64,000 bases of DNA, from assembly GCA_921293015.1 (NCBI GenBank), contig OV121081.1, positions 70,015,022 to 70,079,021 on the forward strand. Direction: 5' to 3'. Positions 1 to 12,180 of the stretch are shown piece after piece. Both the position numbers and the translations under genes were made by a program. A model generated the notes under the pieces. That model did not search any database. It was given only the letters and a program-made list of their open reading frames with translations, and was not told the DNA's origin. The stretch is from Phorcus lineatus (taxonomy: Eukaryota > Mollusca > Gastropoda > Trochida > Trochidae). Within the stretch, counting starts at the first letter, position 1, and each line of letters opens with the position of its first letter.

Positions 1-479
1 TTTTTGTCCATCATGTATTTTTCATTTGTGTTCTATTTTAATTTTTTGACCAATTACATGGAAAAAATGTCAAATTAGATTAATTTAGAGTGTAAAATAT
101 GTACATACAGTAGAGGACTTCATACTTTTGGTTTAGTTGTTACAGGAGAGCAATCTGTGTAGGTTATGTTGGTTTCTTCTCATTGCAAAAGTAACACTTT
201 TACTGAAATCATTTACAATTATGTATAGTTTAACCTCTTGGTATGCTAGACAGAGTTCTCTTTTTTCCAAAAAATATGTTTCCAATCTTGTTTACATTAG
301 AAAGAGTCAACAACATGAATTTTGGTAAAAGTTTGCCTTGATGACGTGTTCAATTCATCTCAATAGTAGTTTATATGTCTTCTTAACTTTTGAAAGTGAT
401 CCCAGCTAAACAAAATTAAAATAAAATTGGGAAAACATTTAGATTGTAATCTCTCAGAAGATTTAGTGAAATCAATCCC
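1..479. other. Intergenic, nothing recognised
   Basis: AT-rich sequence with only chance-length open frames. I see no motif, repeat or RNA gene. It ends where a LINE relic becomes readable. Confidence 0.5.
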
Positions 480-880
480 CTCATAAATGTCACTCAGTAA
501 CCATTTATTGTTCAAAAACCGTTTTAAACACATAAATCAACCTACAAATAATTTATAATCACATATAGGCTTTAAAGAAAATGACAAATGCAACTTCTGT
601 GGCGAGAGCGCGGAAACACTGCTTCACTTGTTTCATGATTGCAAAAGACCGAAATGGTTAGAAAAGACTCATGATCAGTTGATCGAATGAAATCACTGTG
701 TCAATTAAACCTGTTAAAACAAACTGTGTTTTTCGGCTACCCAAGAGATGAAAACATGAACTAAATCTGTTATTGATAATCAAAGAAAATAATGTTTTAA
801 GTAAAATTTTGATCGAAAAATTGTTCTGTTTTATAATTCAAATATTTCTGTTCAGTTAAGAACAATTTATTTCTACTACC
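480..880 (+). pseudogene. 3' relic of an L1/Tx1-like LINE (C-terminal zinc-knuckle region)
   Basis: Reading across frame breaks, the plus strand gives PTNN then GFKENDKCNFCGESAETLLH and a following HDC at about 538-640. This is the CxxC...H...C knuckle seen at the end of L1/Tx1-type LINE reverse transcriptases, normally preceded by PTN and a short helix. Hydrophobic tail-like residues (VFFGYPRD, then an I/L/F-rich stretch) continue with stops to about 880, as in these proteins. The RT, endonuclease and ORF1 parts are absent, so it is a dead, 5'-truncated copy. The family is inferred from motif recall and was not searched. Confidence 0.6.
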
Positions 881-2844
881 ATGTTATAATTTCTTGTTTC
901 TACATTGATATGCATGTTTGAATTTGTATATACCTGAACAAAAATTATTAAAGTTATAATACAAATTATATACTGATATCAGTACTATAAATTGAACAAA
1001 ACGAGTTTCACCATTGCATTTGAGCTATGTGAGGACACGTAACGTCTAAATAATCATAAGATAAGAAATTTTTACAACTTGTAGATAAATAAACTTATTA
1101 TGTTTAAATGTTAAAACTTAAATTTGAGCTTATCCCATTTTGGGGTGGATTTTTTCAAATTTTTCAAGTAATTTGATTTATCTATAAGCTGTTTTTATCT
1201 AATTAGGATTAGGTAAATTAAACATAATGATGTTTTTTCATTTTGGAACGTGAATTCAACTATTGCTGAGTACACTAACTCGACATTGTGTATAGGGAAT
1301 ATACCAAAGTATCGAATGTGAAGAATTCCATAAAAAGTATTATGGTAGAAAGGAGGGTGGTCCACTGCTTTACTTATAAATAACAGAATTTGTCTGATGA
1401 AATCGAGGTATCGATTTGACCTTAAACATCACAGCAGAATGTCATCACAAGGACAGACTGTTTTCTTGCAGGAAGGTGCACCTTACTGTGTATTGAAATA
1501 AATAGGTAATTCTACTCAAAACCTGCGTTATTATGAGACCACATGTCATATGTATAGAACAAGTTTGATTCTTGATTAATTTGCTGTTCTTCTTATCCAT
1601 AATTCATAAACTCAACTCGTTAATATGAAACTCATTGCCTTAAACATATTTTACACTCAAACCATAACAGAGTTCTTTTTTTTCGTGAAAGAAATATTAG
1701 ATAATTAATTAATATAGTTTACTGTCGTTACGTTGACGTTCATAAGTAGAAATCAGCACTATGGAACTGCCGTAATGTCAACTGATAAATAATTTCACTT
1801 TTTACAAGACACATCAATATGGAACATATCATTCCATTATGTTAATTTTATCTATTTGAATAGAATGACGATGATGTGTTTACGATGATTCTCTGACCAA
1901 AATGAAGTCATAACTTAAAAGTCATAATACTTAACTTAACATCTAATTAGTAATTATCTTAATCATGCTTCTATGTTCTGTTGGAAAAATATTGCCCTGA
2001 TGTACTGCTTAATACCCTTTGTACAGACAAGCGATAAGTCACGTCAAAGTAATATGCCTTTGTGTTTCAAACCGCAAACAGGAAATAAAGAAGTAATCAA
2101 AATTAGACTTTCATAGGAATTGCAAACAATTACATAAAAAAGAAAATTTCAAAAAATATTATAATCAAAGTGTAATATCTATGACAAAGACATTCAAACA
2201 TCCAAAGCCCATTTTGGGAATTCTACTGCGTACATAGATTTTGAATAATACGAATCCCTGATATTTTATATAACATTATTTGACAACTAGTATCAACAAG
2301 TAATGCTGAGAATCATAGCCAATTTATCAGTTTAGAATCGCTGCGAAAGTCCTTTCAGAATCGGTAATCATTTTATTGTCATATATATATATTTAACGCT
2401 ACACACGTAACACAACATGTATATTGCCCTGATGATCGCGTCTGTGTGATACCGGTTGGTAATGAAGTGATATGCAAAGATTCATCTTTATTTTTAAGAA
2501 TATTTTACACCTAAACCATGAAAATTAATTGTAGATTAAAAACGGTCTACACAAGCCTACCCACGCGGGATATTTAAAAGCCATGATATGTAATATTTTG
2601 GAAGAGATATTGCTACAATCAAATCGTCATTATTTTATTTCATTATCAGTGAATGAACTCATATCTCCTAAAACACAGTTCCCGACTTCTTATGCCTCGA
2701 CCTCATTTTCAAGAATCATGATGGCTAATTACTCAAGTTATAAATCATTAGAATCCATGCTTTAAATGCTCACGATTCAAGTTACCTTACTCTCGCGGAC
2801 AATTACCTTAGCTTGTTATTACATGGCTATTCAAAAGTTTAATT
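881..2844. other. Intergenic, no gene seen
   Basis: AT-rich DNA with only short chance frames and a small TA run near 2383-2393. It lies just before the first recognisable K landmark. It may contain an eroded I-J landmark of an earlier unit, but I could not confirm one by eye. Confidence 0.4.
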
Positions 2845-3300
2845 TAAAGCCTGGTTGATAATTCTAACTCATATAACACACCTGAAAGCGTCACAAGACA
2901 CATGACAAGGGAATAAAATAAAGTTTCATCACCAAAGAGTTGGAAAAAACTGCTGATTGATATGTTAAGGTTACATAAAGTGTGTAAATGTAACTTACCC
3001 GACTGATAGTATCGAGCTTGAGAAGGTATACTTTGATACTACTTGTATGACGGTAGCCGATGATAGATTACAGGAAACGTGGAATCCCAGGTTGTCCCAT
3101 GTACTGAATGAGATACCTTTAAATCTTGCGGCATTTTAGTTAAACGTGATCATGATAGTTTCAAATTATTGATCAACAATTATTTTTCATTTAATAACTC
3201 AAAACCTCTCCGGACGTTGAACCTTTGTTCTGCTGAAATATATGTATTGTACGAATAAAACTGTCTTAATTAGCGGAAAATATCGACAATTTTGTTTTGT
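2845..3300 (+). repeat. Macro-repeat unit 1, landmark K
   Basis: It matches the starts of units 2, 3 and 4 (about 15.55, 24.64 and 31.02 kb) in order. The shared string begins with a GCCTNGTTNATAATT-like word at 2849, followed by AAAGAGTTGG at 2935, a GTGTGT word, then GATAGATTACAGGAA and a ...GTGGAATCCCAG block. Identity looks about 70%, lower than among the later copies. It opens the first K-B-D series in the window. Confidence 0.6.
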
Positions 3301-4290
3301 TCACAGAATTAAATATTCAGATACTTTAATTGCCATCTTGAATTCCATTCCCTGACAATCCTTGAATAATTGACAATTGATCAAAGACTGACAGTTTCTG
3401 AACATTCATCAATTAATCAATCAATGCAGCTCAAATCAAAGCAATGCAAACCAATCAGATTTTTTTTAAACCATAGATTAAGTATGCAGGAAATCAATAT
3501 TTCAGACATGATTTTAAAAAACACTCATTTGTGACGAAATATACATGTATCCGCGAAATATTCGTATCGGTTTTCCTTGAGTTGAATAATAGTTAGAGGC
3601 TCTCAGGTAGAAGGCATCTTAGATGCAAAATCACATGCAAGTCCTCTTTCTAAACTCAATAATGTAAAAATGATTGATCACTAGAAATATGAAGAACAAA
3701 CTGACTATTTTTTTAAATAAAAGGATTTCTTATTTAAGTAATGTTAATTGATAAGCATCGGATTTCTCATTACTATAACTAGCTACACACTCAAACCAAA
3801 ACCTAAATCTTATACACCTATCGTTACCTTCAATCTTGTGTATATAGCTGTACCGAGATAAATAAGCAGGGGAAAATCATCAAGCCAAATGAATTTTTGT
3901 CTGCCCTCTCTTACACCTCATAGGTAACAGTTGTGTATTCATATTCAGATACAACACTCTTATAACATCTCAAGATTGTTTTTAATGACCAAAACATTGT
4001 TTCAGGCACCAGATTTGACAGATTGAGGAATAATTTGTTCGCTGAGTTCGAATGATAACGTGCCAAATTAAAGTGACAAGCACATGGAAAGACCCATTCC
4101 TCTTTATGTGAAAAGGTGAATAATGCAACAACCTTGTCAAGATTTGTAATCGCTTTTTAAAAATTAAGATTAACTGTTAAGAACAAAAGAATTTTGTGAT
4201 AAAGGTAAAGCACTTATCCCACTATTTCTGTTTTCACTTTTCTATACAAGTGTTCCCATAAAACAAAGCTTATATTCAAAATCATTTTCA
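3301..4290. other. Non-coding part of unit 1
   Basis: No gene is seen. A word shared with unit 4 (AATGCAACAACCTTGTCAAG) at about 4122-4141 matches 33,474-33,493 and sits just upstream of landmark B in both units, so this DNA belongs to the macro-repeat. The rest is eroded. Confidence 0.45.
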
Positions 4291-4295
4291 AATGT

Positions 4296-4395
4296 CCCGC
4301 CTCATACTCTGATTGTAAATGTGTTTGTAATGTTGACGAGGGGCTCTGTGAGCTTCTCACTAAATCGAATAAACCTCTTTTCTGTTCTGTTTTGT
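4296..4395 (+). mobile_element. Possible LINE or SINE 3' end with short simple tail
   Basis: The stretch TTGACGAGGGGCTCTGTGAG at 4333-4352, then CTTCTCACTAAATCGAATAAA, then a TTCTG/TTTTG-rich tail, resembles the 3' UTR ends of CR1/L2-type LINEs and their SINEs. It is more GC-rich than its flanks. No coding part is attached. The family is not assigned, and a library search would decide. Confidence 0.35.
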
Positions 4396-4719
4396 TCCCA
4401 TAATGTCGTTAAACAGTAACTTGTGTACTGTAGTAACTGCCCAGTCGTGGTTCACAAGTGATAATGCACCGAGTGATTGTGCTATGATAAGGTGTTATAT
4501 GTGAGGCATGGTTAACCACAAGCATGATTCATATAACTGAAACCCAAACATTTGCAAGGCGTGACAATAAAGTCAGGCATTCTTTATGATTACTCTTTTC
4601 ACTGCGTTAGTTATAACAGTATAAATGTATATGATCTGTTTAGGTTTCATTTCCAATTTTATTATTCATAATAAAAACATAATGTTTTCATAACCGATCC
4701 GACAAAGACAAGAACTTGA

Positions 4720-4960
4720 CTGTTAAAAGCAAAATTATTACCAATAATGATATCAGACTAAGGCACTTTCCACGAGAACCATTGACATTCACTGTTATTT
4801 TATGAACGTTTTATTGATGAGAAAGTCCCTGGACAGTTCAAAATCATTTGATTGCATGATATATGGCTTGCTTCTTGCTGTGATCAATACCTTTCAAAGT
4901 CTCGATGTAATTAATCAACAAACAGACACCAGACAGTTTGTTCTTTACAGTTCTCAGAAC
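4720..4960 (+). repeat. Macro-repeat unit 1, landmark B
   Basis: It carries the signature TCATTTGATTGCATGATATA (about 4845) preceded by AAGTCCCTGGA, also found at about 18.34, 26.65, 34.08 and 51.10 kb and weakly at 15.18 kb. A 94-codon frame crosses it. The same frame is open in the 18.3 and 51.1 kb copies but has stops in the 34 kb copy, so coding constraint is doubtful. Confidence 0.65.
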
Positions 4961-5424
4961 GTCGTATGTGGTCTCACAGCGTGCACTCTAGTGCAAATCG
5001 ACCATGTTCCGAGGAATAAAAGTATAACGCCTCTACCGGGATACGTACATGTACTTGTTCAGTGGTTTCCTCCCAATACAGTATGACGTCAACCAGGATG
5101 GACGAGTACTTTGTCACCAGATCAGTGTAGACAAAACCTTGTTGTTATCGGACCATCACATTTATGAAGCAAGATAGCGGCGATAAGGAAGAAAAAATGT
5201 TTTACAGGAATTGTCCTTAGATTTTAATACCGAATGCCTCTGCTGAATTCTTTTTTAATGTCTAACCGGATTTTTGCCTAAACATGCTACTATACAGGTT
5301 GTTCTCAGGCCATAGAGCAGAGATAACGCCTCAATAAACCATTTCAATAGAGACAATATTTCGAATTTGTTATTAATGAAAATATAGTCTATTCTAATAA
5401 GATTTGACAGCGTCAGTGTTTAAA

Positions 5425-5454
5425 TAAACTCAGGGGCAAAAGAAACTATACCAA
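5425..5454 (+). repeat. Left terminal inverted repeat of the Tc1-type element
   Basis: It pairs with the reverse complement of 6914-6943 over 30 nt with one mismatch (position 9, G versus C). It starts with TA, which fits the TA target duplication of Tc1/mariner elements. Confidence 0.9.
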
Positions 5455-6941
5455 AATATTTTTTGTTTTAAAAAGTTGAAACTAGCTTTTGAAATGGAAT
5501 TTTTATTATTAAACTTTGTCACAAGAACGCAACTTCATAATTACCGAGAAAAAAATCATGTTTCTTACCAAATATGGACTTTGTGACACGTTTTTCGAGC
5601 AAAATGGTATGCATGTGCATCAGGTTTATATGGCACCCAACTGTATAAAAACCACGAATCCGCATGCTTTAGACCTCAGTCGTAACGAACACAACAAGTG
5701 ACATGCCGAGACTTACCACGGAGGAACGAGAGAGAGCGATTGGTATGTTGCAGTTGGGCGCACGTCACGCCCACGTTGCTCGTATCTTCAACTGCAACCG
5801 CACTACGATAACCAGACTGCACACAAGAATGGTACAGACAGGTGGGACCCAGGACCGGCTAAGAAGTGGAAAACCCAGGGTCACAATCGTAAACGACGAG
5901 CGCTACATCCGCACGATTCACCTACGCAATCGTTTCGTCACAGTGACGTCATCAGCAGCAGCAGTGTTACACCGTGTTATCAGCAGAAGGACAGTGACCA
6001 GACGTCTTCGTGAATATGGTATTCAAGGGTACCGGCCCTTCCGCGGGATGATGCTGAGCCGACGTGACCGACGTAACCGTCACCAGTGGGCAAGAATGGT
6101 AGAGCGGTGGCAGAAAAGGAACTGACACAGAATTTTGTTTACAGATGAAAGCAGGTTCCAGCTACACAGAGCTGATGGCCGAGTGCGCGTTTATCGTCGG
6201 AGAGGAGAGAAAACTGCCCCGTGTTGTGTCCAGGAAGTTGTGCAATTCGGCGGCGGTAGCGTCATGGTTTTGGGTGGAATGTGCAGGGACCATAAAACGG
6301 AACTTGTTGTCTTTGACCGTACTTTGAATGCCCAAGGCTACATCGAAACCGTTTTACGTCCTGTGGTGCTCCCTTACCTCCTGAAAAATCCAAGAGTAAT
6401 AGTCCAACAAGACAATGCTCGCCCTCACACAGCCAGAGTCACCAGAGACTTCCAGCGAGATCATCCGATTTATCACCGATCGAACACTTGTGGGATCATT
6501 TGGACAGGCAAATAAGGCAGAGAAATTCACCTCCATCAAGTCGGCAAACGTTTATCCAGGCACTCGTGGAAGAATGGCAAGCCATCCCAAATGACGTCAT
6601 CAGGCACCTTGTAAATTCTGTGCGTCGACGTGTGCAGGCCTGTATTCAAAGCAACAGAGGCCATACCAGATACTGGCAGTTTTCCAGTGTCACCTATGTG
6701 AATAAAAGAGTTTTCTGTAGTCTCTAAAAAGACTTGTTTATTTTTGCAAATTGACATTCACCCCCAGTGCCATTCTTTGCATTCTACTGCATTAACTGCA
6801 CGTGCCACCTTTTCTAAATTTCGATCAAATAATGGTAAGTTAAATTGTCTTTCAAACGAGTATCACATTATTTATTTGACATATCTGATAATGTTGATAA
6901 CATCAAAACAATGTTGGTATAGTTTCTTTTGCCCGTGAGTT
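5427..6941 (+). mobile_element. Tc1-type DNA transposon, inactive
   Basis: It is a 1.5-kb element bounded by 30-nt inverted ends (29 of 30 match) and flanked on both sides by TA, as Tc1/mariner insertions are. It holds one transposase gene on the plus strand, itself broken by a stop codon and a frameshifting deletion. It lies inside macro-repeat unit 1, between landmarks B and D. Its base composition is clearly higher in GC than the surroundings, as expected of a more recent arrival. The well-preserved ends suggest it could still be mobilised in trans, which is inference. Confidence 0.92.
5703..6727 (+). pseudogene. Tc1-family transposase, two lesions
   Basis: The gene starts at ATG 5703. 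The N-terminal ~50 residues read as a paired-type helix-turn-helix (VARIFNCNRTTITRLH), followed by an SGKPRV motif like the GRPR hook that binds the inverted repeats. The DDE core has its first Asp in TDESRFQL (codon 6144-6146) and the second in QQDNARPHTARV (6411-6413). The third acidic residue is in SPIEHLWDHLD (GAA 6482-6484). Lesions: TGA at 6123-6125 stands where this family usually has Trp (W to stop), and the second Asp and Glu codons are 71 nt apart and in different frames. A 34-residue spacing needs 105 nt, so about 34 nt are missing. The C-terminus ends near RGHTRYW, a normal family end. No active protein is expected. Confidence 0.93.
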
Positions 6942-6943
6942 TA
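6914..6943 (-). repeat. Right terminal inverted repeat of the Tc1-type element
   Basis: Reverse complement of 5425-5454 with one mismatch. It ends in TA next to the flanking DNA. Confidence 0.9.
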
Positions 6944-7229
6944 TATCTAGGGCGACAACAATCTTGAAAAATATCTTCTTAATCTCACGACAGGACGACT
7001 TTGTTGCATCTACTTCTAAAACGTAGTCAAGTAATGACGTTCTGTTAAAACTTATTGAGGTACCTTTAATGGGGTTTTTTATTCATGTTTTTGTGGTACA
7101 ACATCACATCAATTTTCAACAAAGTATTCAAGTCATTGGGATTCATATTGTCAACGTCAAAAAGACCCAATACATACATGTGTAAAGGGCTATAATATAC
7201 ATACATTACATAATCACATAGGATCCGCT

Positions 7230-7510
7230 GGTTTCATTCAAATAAATGGTGACAGTCGGACCAGAACCCAACAAACTTTGTATAGTTACAAGATGAGATG
7301 GCATGTGTTTTCTCGATATTGTAAATTTTATTTATTTCAGTTCGAATTTTATCAAATCCAGGGATACATGTGTATGATTTTATTTTAAATATTGTAAATT
7401 TCACAATTGTCATAAGTAGATTAATGACATCATTCCTTCTTTCGGGAAATAATATTTTTGATAATGTTTGCATTTCTCTAATTGTAAAATTCAATTTCCC
7501 AAAATTGGTA
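7230..7510 (-). pseudogene. Probable C-terminal tail of an L1/Tx1-like LINE
   Basis: The minus strand has an 86-codon open frame with a pattern close to the extreme C-terminus of L1/Tx1-type LINE proteins: a hydrophobic LLMTIVKFTIFKIKS helix, a PGFDKI turn, then INKIYNIEKTHAI and a final FVGFWSDC. I recognise this as the tail that follows the zinc knuckle in that family, though it is weakly diagnostic. No RT domain is attached. It could be a chance frame. Confidence 0.45.
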
Positions 7511-8842
7511 TTTAATTAAGTGTATCTTGTCTCCTCTGCTCTCATTCGCTTAAATGCTTGCGTATCACAGCTAAAACGTTAAATCAAATACGCAAATACA
7601 TGGATACTTATTTTTACTTCAGATGGTGTATTGTATGCTTCTGGCAAAAGTTTAACCGTTGATCTGACAGATATGACATCAATGTGTTTCATGAAACGGA
7701 ATTATTTATGTTAGACGTGCAATTACTGGGATGGATTTCAATACCTGACGTGTGAATGATATGAAGTATTGTTCATTGATCACACTTTGTAACGATTGCT
7801 GCAGTATATTATGACGAGAGTTTATTATACATAGAGGAAAGCTGGATCCTCTTGACTATTATTTGTTTATCTCATTGAGGGAGGCAGATTTTTAACCTTT
7901 TGTGAAGTATCAAATGTTAATCTACTCTACTCTCAAAGTCATATAGTCTATGGATAACGTACTGTTTATTTCAATGAATGAGTGTTGTATTTTACCTGCA
8001 ATCAAAAAGTAAAAATAGGATATCACTTATACATATTGGCCATTGAGAACATTTACGATGATGGTGGTCTTATACTAAAAGAAACATTTGTATATACATA
8101 ATTTTCGGATACATTATTGTTTACCGACTGTTGAATGAGTTATTAATGAAATATAGATATGCTATGCAACTCCCTAAGCACCTTTTTCTACATCCATTCC
8201 TTGTACCTGAAAGGTTAAAGCTAATGTTCATTTGCAATTGGGAACTATGAAGTGTTGATATATTGTATACGGACCATGTTATTGTCTTATACACGTTGGT
8301 ATCAATTAATGAATAAATTAGGACATATAATTCTAGAATATATTAACATTGACAAAAGTCTTATCAAACATTACACCATTTAAATGTTTTTGCGTCTATC
8401 ACGGAAAGCATGTAGATGCTTTAGAGCGAGATTTCTAAATTACTGATAACGTTGAAACACCGGCTATGATGTTCTATGCGGACTAAAGATCTTAAAATGT
8501 GATCACAGAGATTACTTGAATGCAAGATGTGTAACTCTGCAGAAGGAATACCAGAATGCAAATGTAGTACATATGCTGAAGGGAATACAATTAATGTAAC
8601 TGTAAGGACGGATACCTTTAAAGCATGAGCTACCTGAACACAGGGAGAAACTTTGAGAACTGATGAATTCTGATGATAAAACAGTTTCGAAGTAGTTAAT
8701 TTGATAACAACTATTTTATTATTAATGTTGCCAGCAATGCACTTTGGTAAGTTTTGAAATGTATTACCATCTTCGTCCCTTTGGTTTTGTTTTCTTTCCA
8801 TTATTTCCATCAGTATATTAAACCGTGGGATATAATCGTCGC
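7511..8842. other. Intergenic, no gene supported
   Basis: A 173-codon minus-strand frame covers 8421-8942, the longest in the window, but it runs into a dispersed repeat at its start and shows no domain I recognise. The plus strand at 8517-8620 also reads well (cysteine-rich MCNSAEGIPECKC), so neither frame is preferred. Confidence 0.35.
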
Positions 8843-9000
8843 CCTTTACCGCCCGTCCGTCCAACCGTTTGTTCGTCCTTCCGTAATCATTTCGTTTCCG
8901 AGATCTCCGAAACTGTTCATCATATCTATCTGAAACTTCCAATGAATACCGCCGACCAACTTGGGTGGCGTCTTTTAATATTTCTAATCATGAAAAAAAT
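8843..9000 (+). repeat. Dispersed repeat with CCGTCCGTCC start
   Basis: It begins with a run of GTCC-like words (CCGCCCGTCCGTCC), then TTTCCGAGATCTCCGAAAC and a GAAACTTCCAATGA / CCAACTTGGGTGGCG region. Elements of this form (GTCC array, then a 'step back from the exclamation' of CCGAAAC and GAAACTT words) are common in marine invertebrate genomes. It differs in composition from both flanks. The family is not identified. Confidence 0.45.
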
Positions 9001-9339
9001 TCTTTTCCTTGGAAATATGTTGAACTAGGACTTATTATAGCTTCGTTTTCGGAACAGAACTATATATCCTCACATCAAATATTTTTAAACTTTGCATGTG
9101 CAGATTTAGATTAGATTTAGAAGTAAGTGGCGGAAATGTTAAAACATTTTACATACATAATATAAATATACATGTATACTAACATACAAATACTAGCAAT
9201 CATAATACTGATAATGGATATTGATAGTCATGTATATTTAATAGCATGCATAAATATACGCTATACACTATAATACTGTAGCTAAAACTACACCACGGTC
9301 ATACAATACATCGTTTCAATTTACACATTAGGCATTTTT

Positions 9340-9600
9340 GAATGGACAGTTATCACTGCTTTGAAATACAATGTTCACACCATTACACACAAAACCCAAC
9401 CTGTACGGTTTTTTAATCAGCAAATAACAGAAAGTGATTTTATCATTCGTATGTAATCATGCATATATCTTTCTGTTTGCTCCCTCTCACGAACACATCC
9501 GCTTACCTTGATAATCTAAGCAAAACCATTGTCATGTAATCGTTACACTTCAGTCGGATACTCAAATCAAACAATTTTCCGCAGTAACGTTTGATTGGAA
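9340..9600 (+). repeat. Macro-repeat unit 1, landmark D (eroded)
   Basis: Word order matches 19.5-19.75 kb and 27.6-27.87 kb: an 'AGTTATCACT' stretch, an ACACAAAACC / ACAAACCAGTC word, AACAGAAAGTGATTT against AACAGGAAGTAATTT, then CATCCGCTTACCTTGATAATC against the ACATCGACATGTAATGATAATC region. Identity is low (about 60 to 65% by eye). Confidence 0.45.
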
Positions 9601-10049
9601 ATCATTCTGGAAACTGATTTGACAGAAAAACAAACTACTTCAACATGATGTGTGAAAAAAAACCAGGTGAATTATTAAGTCCTAACGTAATTTAGAAGTG
9701 TTAACCAAATGCGTTTTATAAAATAAATCATTATTTGGTTGCAGGGATTTCGGTATCATTGATATTTACTGATAATTATTTTAATGCATTTTGTGTCAAA
9801 TAGTGTGTTCAGTATAGGAAATGTAATGATTTGTATTCAAATGCAAGACTTGATAGAGAACTATTTATCAACTCCGTTTTAAATGCCTTAGTTTCACATG
9901 AATACCGGTTCATTAACTCAAATTTGTCCTTCTCTCTGTTTGAGATAAGTTTCCAAAATGTTTGAAACTGTCCCTTATCTGACACGCGCCATCAAAGGTA
10001 CAATATCAAGATGAGACTCAATACCATGGTATTTTACTTTTACATTGAC

Positions 10050-10300
10050 AATACATATACTACATTTACGCAAACTTCAATAAATTTGCGATAAACTCAA
10101 TGAGGCATGCGTTTGTCATATGTATCGGCGATTCAATACCTAGATTATCCAAAATCGCACTCACGATGCCACTCTAAATTGAATTGTATTTGATTTGCCT
10201 GCTGTAAAAGCTCAATCGGCTAAGGCCAATAAACAACGTCACCTAAAATGTAAAACGGATATCAAAATGAAAATTATTGCAAACGCGACAGGAAAGATTG
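10050..10300 (+). repeat. Duplicated segment, left copy (pair with 62,790-63,000)
   Basis: Shared words in the same order and orientation: GCGATAAACTCA, then TGAGGCATGCGT / TGAAGCATGCGT, a TAAGTATC / TGTATC word, a gap, then GATTTGCCTGCTG / GACTTGTTTGCTG, GGCCAATAAAC / GGCCTACCAATG, and finally ATTATTGCAAACG / ATAATTGCAAACG. It is not part of the K-to-J series I traced. Confidence 0.6.
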
Positions 10301-12025
10301 GTGTAAGTGATAATCTAATTTTTCTTCACGATTAATTGGTGTTAATTAAGTTTTTTTTAGAACTTTAACAGCACGACTACTAAGGGCCATGATCCATCTG
10401 AACCCCTAAACAAAGCCTCCTCTTACTGAAGTAAAATATTCGGTTAATCAGAAAAATATTTTTACATTTGAATCATAATTTTTCGATAAATTTTTAAAAG
10501 TATTAAATTCATTTCATTCAAAACATATATTTCCAAACCTGTTGTTGAGCTGTGAGATCCTGCAAATGTAAGCATTAAGATTATTACCGTGGCAGAGCTT
10601 GTATTTGTCTTGTTCATCATTCATTATACCTGTACAGAAAGTCACGTCTTCTGGCTCTGTTCCGTCTTGTATCAGGCTAAGCTTCAATTATAAATATTTA
10701 GAAGACCTGAAGCATTTGGTCAAGTCTGTAGAAGTATGTTTACTGTTTTTTTCCTTTGTTCCAGGAACTTTTACCTTTTATTTGCAAATTCTAGTGATCA
10801 TATTGTTACAAGTCTGTTTCGAACTGAACATATTTTTGAAAATATGTTTGTGTTGGTGTGTGTTGAAGGAAAGATAATCAAAGATTCATTGAAAGTCAGA
10901 AATATATCCTAGTGTCTATACAATTGTTGGGGTCTATTAATACGCATTATTTGCCAGCGTGAAATGGTGAATGTCATAAGAGCATCAATGTGCATGTGCT
11001 CTGTAACGAGATATATTTACGGGATAGGAGTTCGTTCAAGCAGTCTTACCAATTATTTCAGCAAAGTGAAACTCAAAAGTTAAATATGCATTCTTTTGAG
11101 ATATTTGACAAACTGAAAACATCGCAATTGTATGTTATTTTAACAGTCTCTGGAGAGTAAAGAAGTGTTTTTGTCGAGGTGTTTTTGGTTACAAGAAAGT
11201 AAGTACTTTGTAGATATATTCTTGTAGTAAAAAGAAAACTATTTCTATATGTTATTTAAAAGTCTATGTTATCCTGATCTCTAGATTTGAAAATCAAGAT
11301 TCACAAATCCCAAAAGATGTGTGTTCCCACTAGTTCTAATATCTTTTTAAAAGTTGTTAGTTTTGGATCTAGACGTTGAAGTGTTCTGTTCATCAGAAGT
11401 ATGGTTTCTATTTCATCCTTGCTTGTGTAAGTAATCTCATAGAATCAGATATTTATCTCAAATTGTGCATGTGTAGTTGACAGTAATCTTCATATGATGA
11501 AATTCTACAAGTGATAGTAAAAAAGAAATAGAGAGCAGGTTTCCTTCATCTACTTCAAAACGTAAAATGACATTATTTCTTTTAATTTTTGAAAGCAGCT
11601 TAACTGCAAATACAAAGAATCAAATTTGCATATACTTGATATGGTCTTGTGATGTAAAACAAATTGAACAATGGTTCGTTGTGTTGTCATCTAAAAAGCT
11701 GTATATGATGGTGTGTCAATAGATGTGTATAAACTTTATATCTAGAGTTGTAGAGCAGTGTACAGACAAACAGTAAAAGTTTATTGTATGTTCTTAATTA
11801 TTTAATATGGTAAATTAGTAACGTCATTTCCAAATATGATTGTTGGCAAAAACTCCATGTCTTTATCATTGTTTCGTAGCCCATCCCATTTTCTTATATA
11901 CCATGCCCATTATAAACGGTTGTCCTTAAAACCAACGTTTTACCTGTCTACAATTCTTTTACATCTTAATGTTATCAAATACATAAATTTGGTTGCTTGA
12001 AGTGTACAGTCAGCATATATTCAAA
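10301..12025. other. Intergenic, nothing recognised
   Basis: AT-rich. A 92-codon plus-strand frame at 10,599-10,877 is hydrophobic with no family I recognise and no counterpart in other units. I treat it as chance. Confidence 0.4.
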
Positions 12026-12129
12026 AGATTATTAAAAGAATAAAAACGCCGATCTCCCCCTTCGTACAGGGGGTTCAAACGCCCCACTCTTTTAGCAGGA
12101 GGAAATCGACGTTATTCTTTTAATAATCT
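12026..12129. mobile_element. Foldback (hairpin) element, possibly a small MITE
   Basis: The first 28 nt (AGATTATTAAAAGAATAAAA...) are the reverse complement of the last 25 nt (12,105-12,129) apart from a small gap and one or two changes. The loop holds a second, GC-rich hairpin (CCCCCT at 12,056 against AGGGGG at 12,067). It is followed directly by a (TG)(TA) run, and ATATATTCAA occurs on both sides (12,016-12,025 and the end of the TA run), which could be a target duplication. No coding content. Confidence 0.6.
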
Positions 12130-12131
12130 GT

Positions 12132-12137
<6 letters not shown>

Positions 12138-12176
<39 letters not shown>
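12138..12176. repeat. (TA)n microsatellite
   Basis: A run of about 18 TA units right after the foldback element, with a short TG start. Confidence 0.95.

Positions 12177-12180
<4 letters not shown>

Noticed and set aside
8421..8942. 173-codon minus-strand open frame, the longest in the window
   Set aside because: It overlaps a dispersed GTCC-type repeat, shows no domain, and the opposite strand reads equally well. No splice or start context was seen.
12061..12085. GGTTCAAAC as a tRNA or Pol III B-box
   Set aside because: No cloverleaf can be formed around it and the B-box consensus is incomplete. It lies in the foldback loop.
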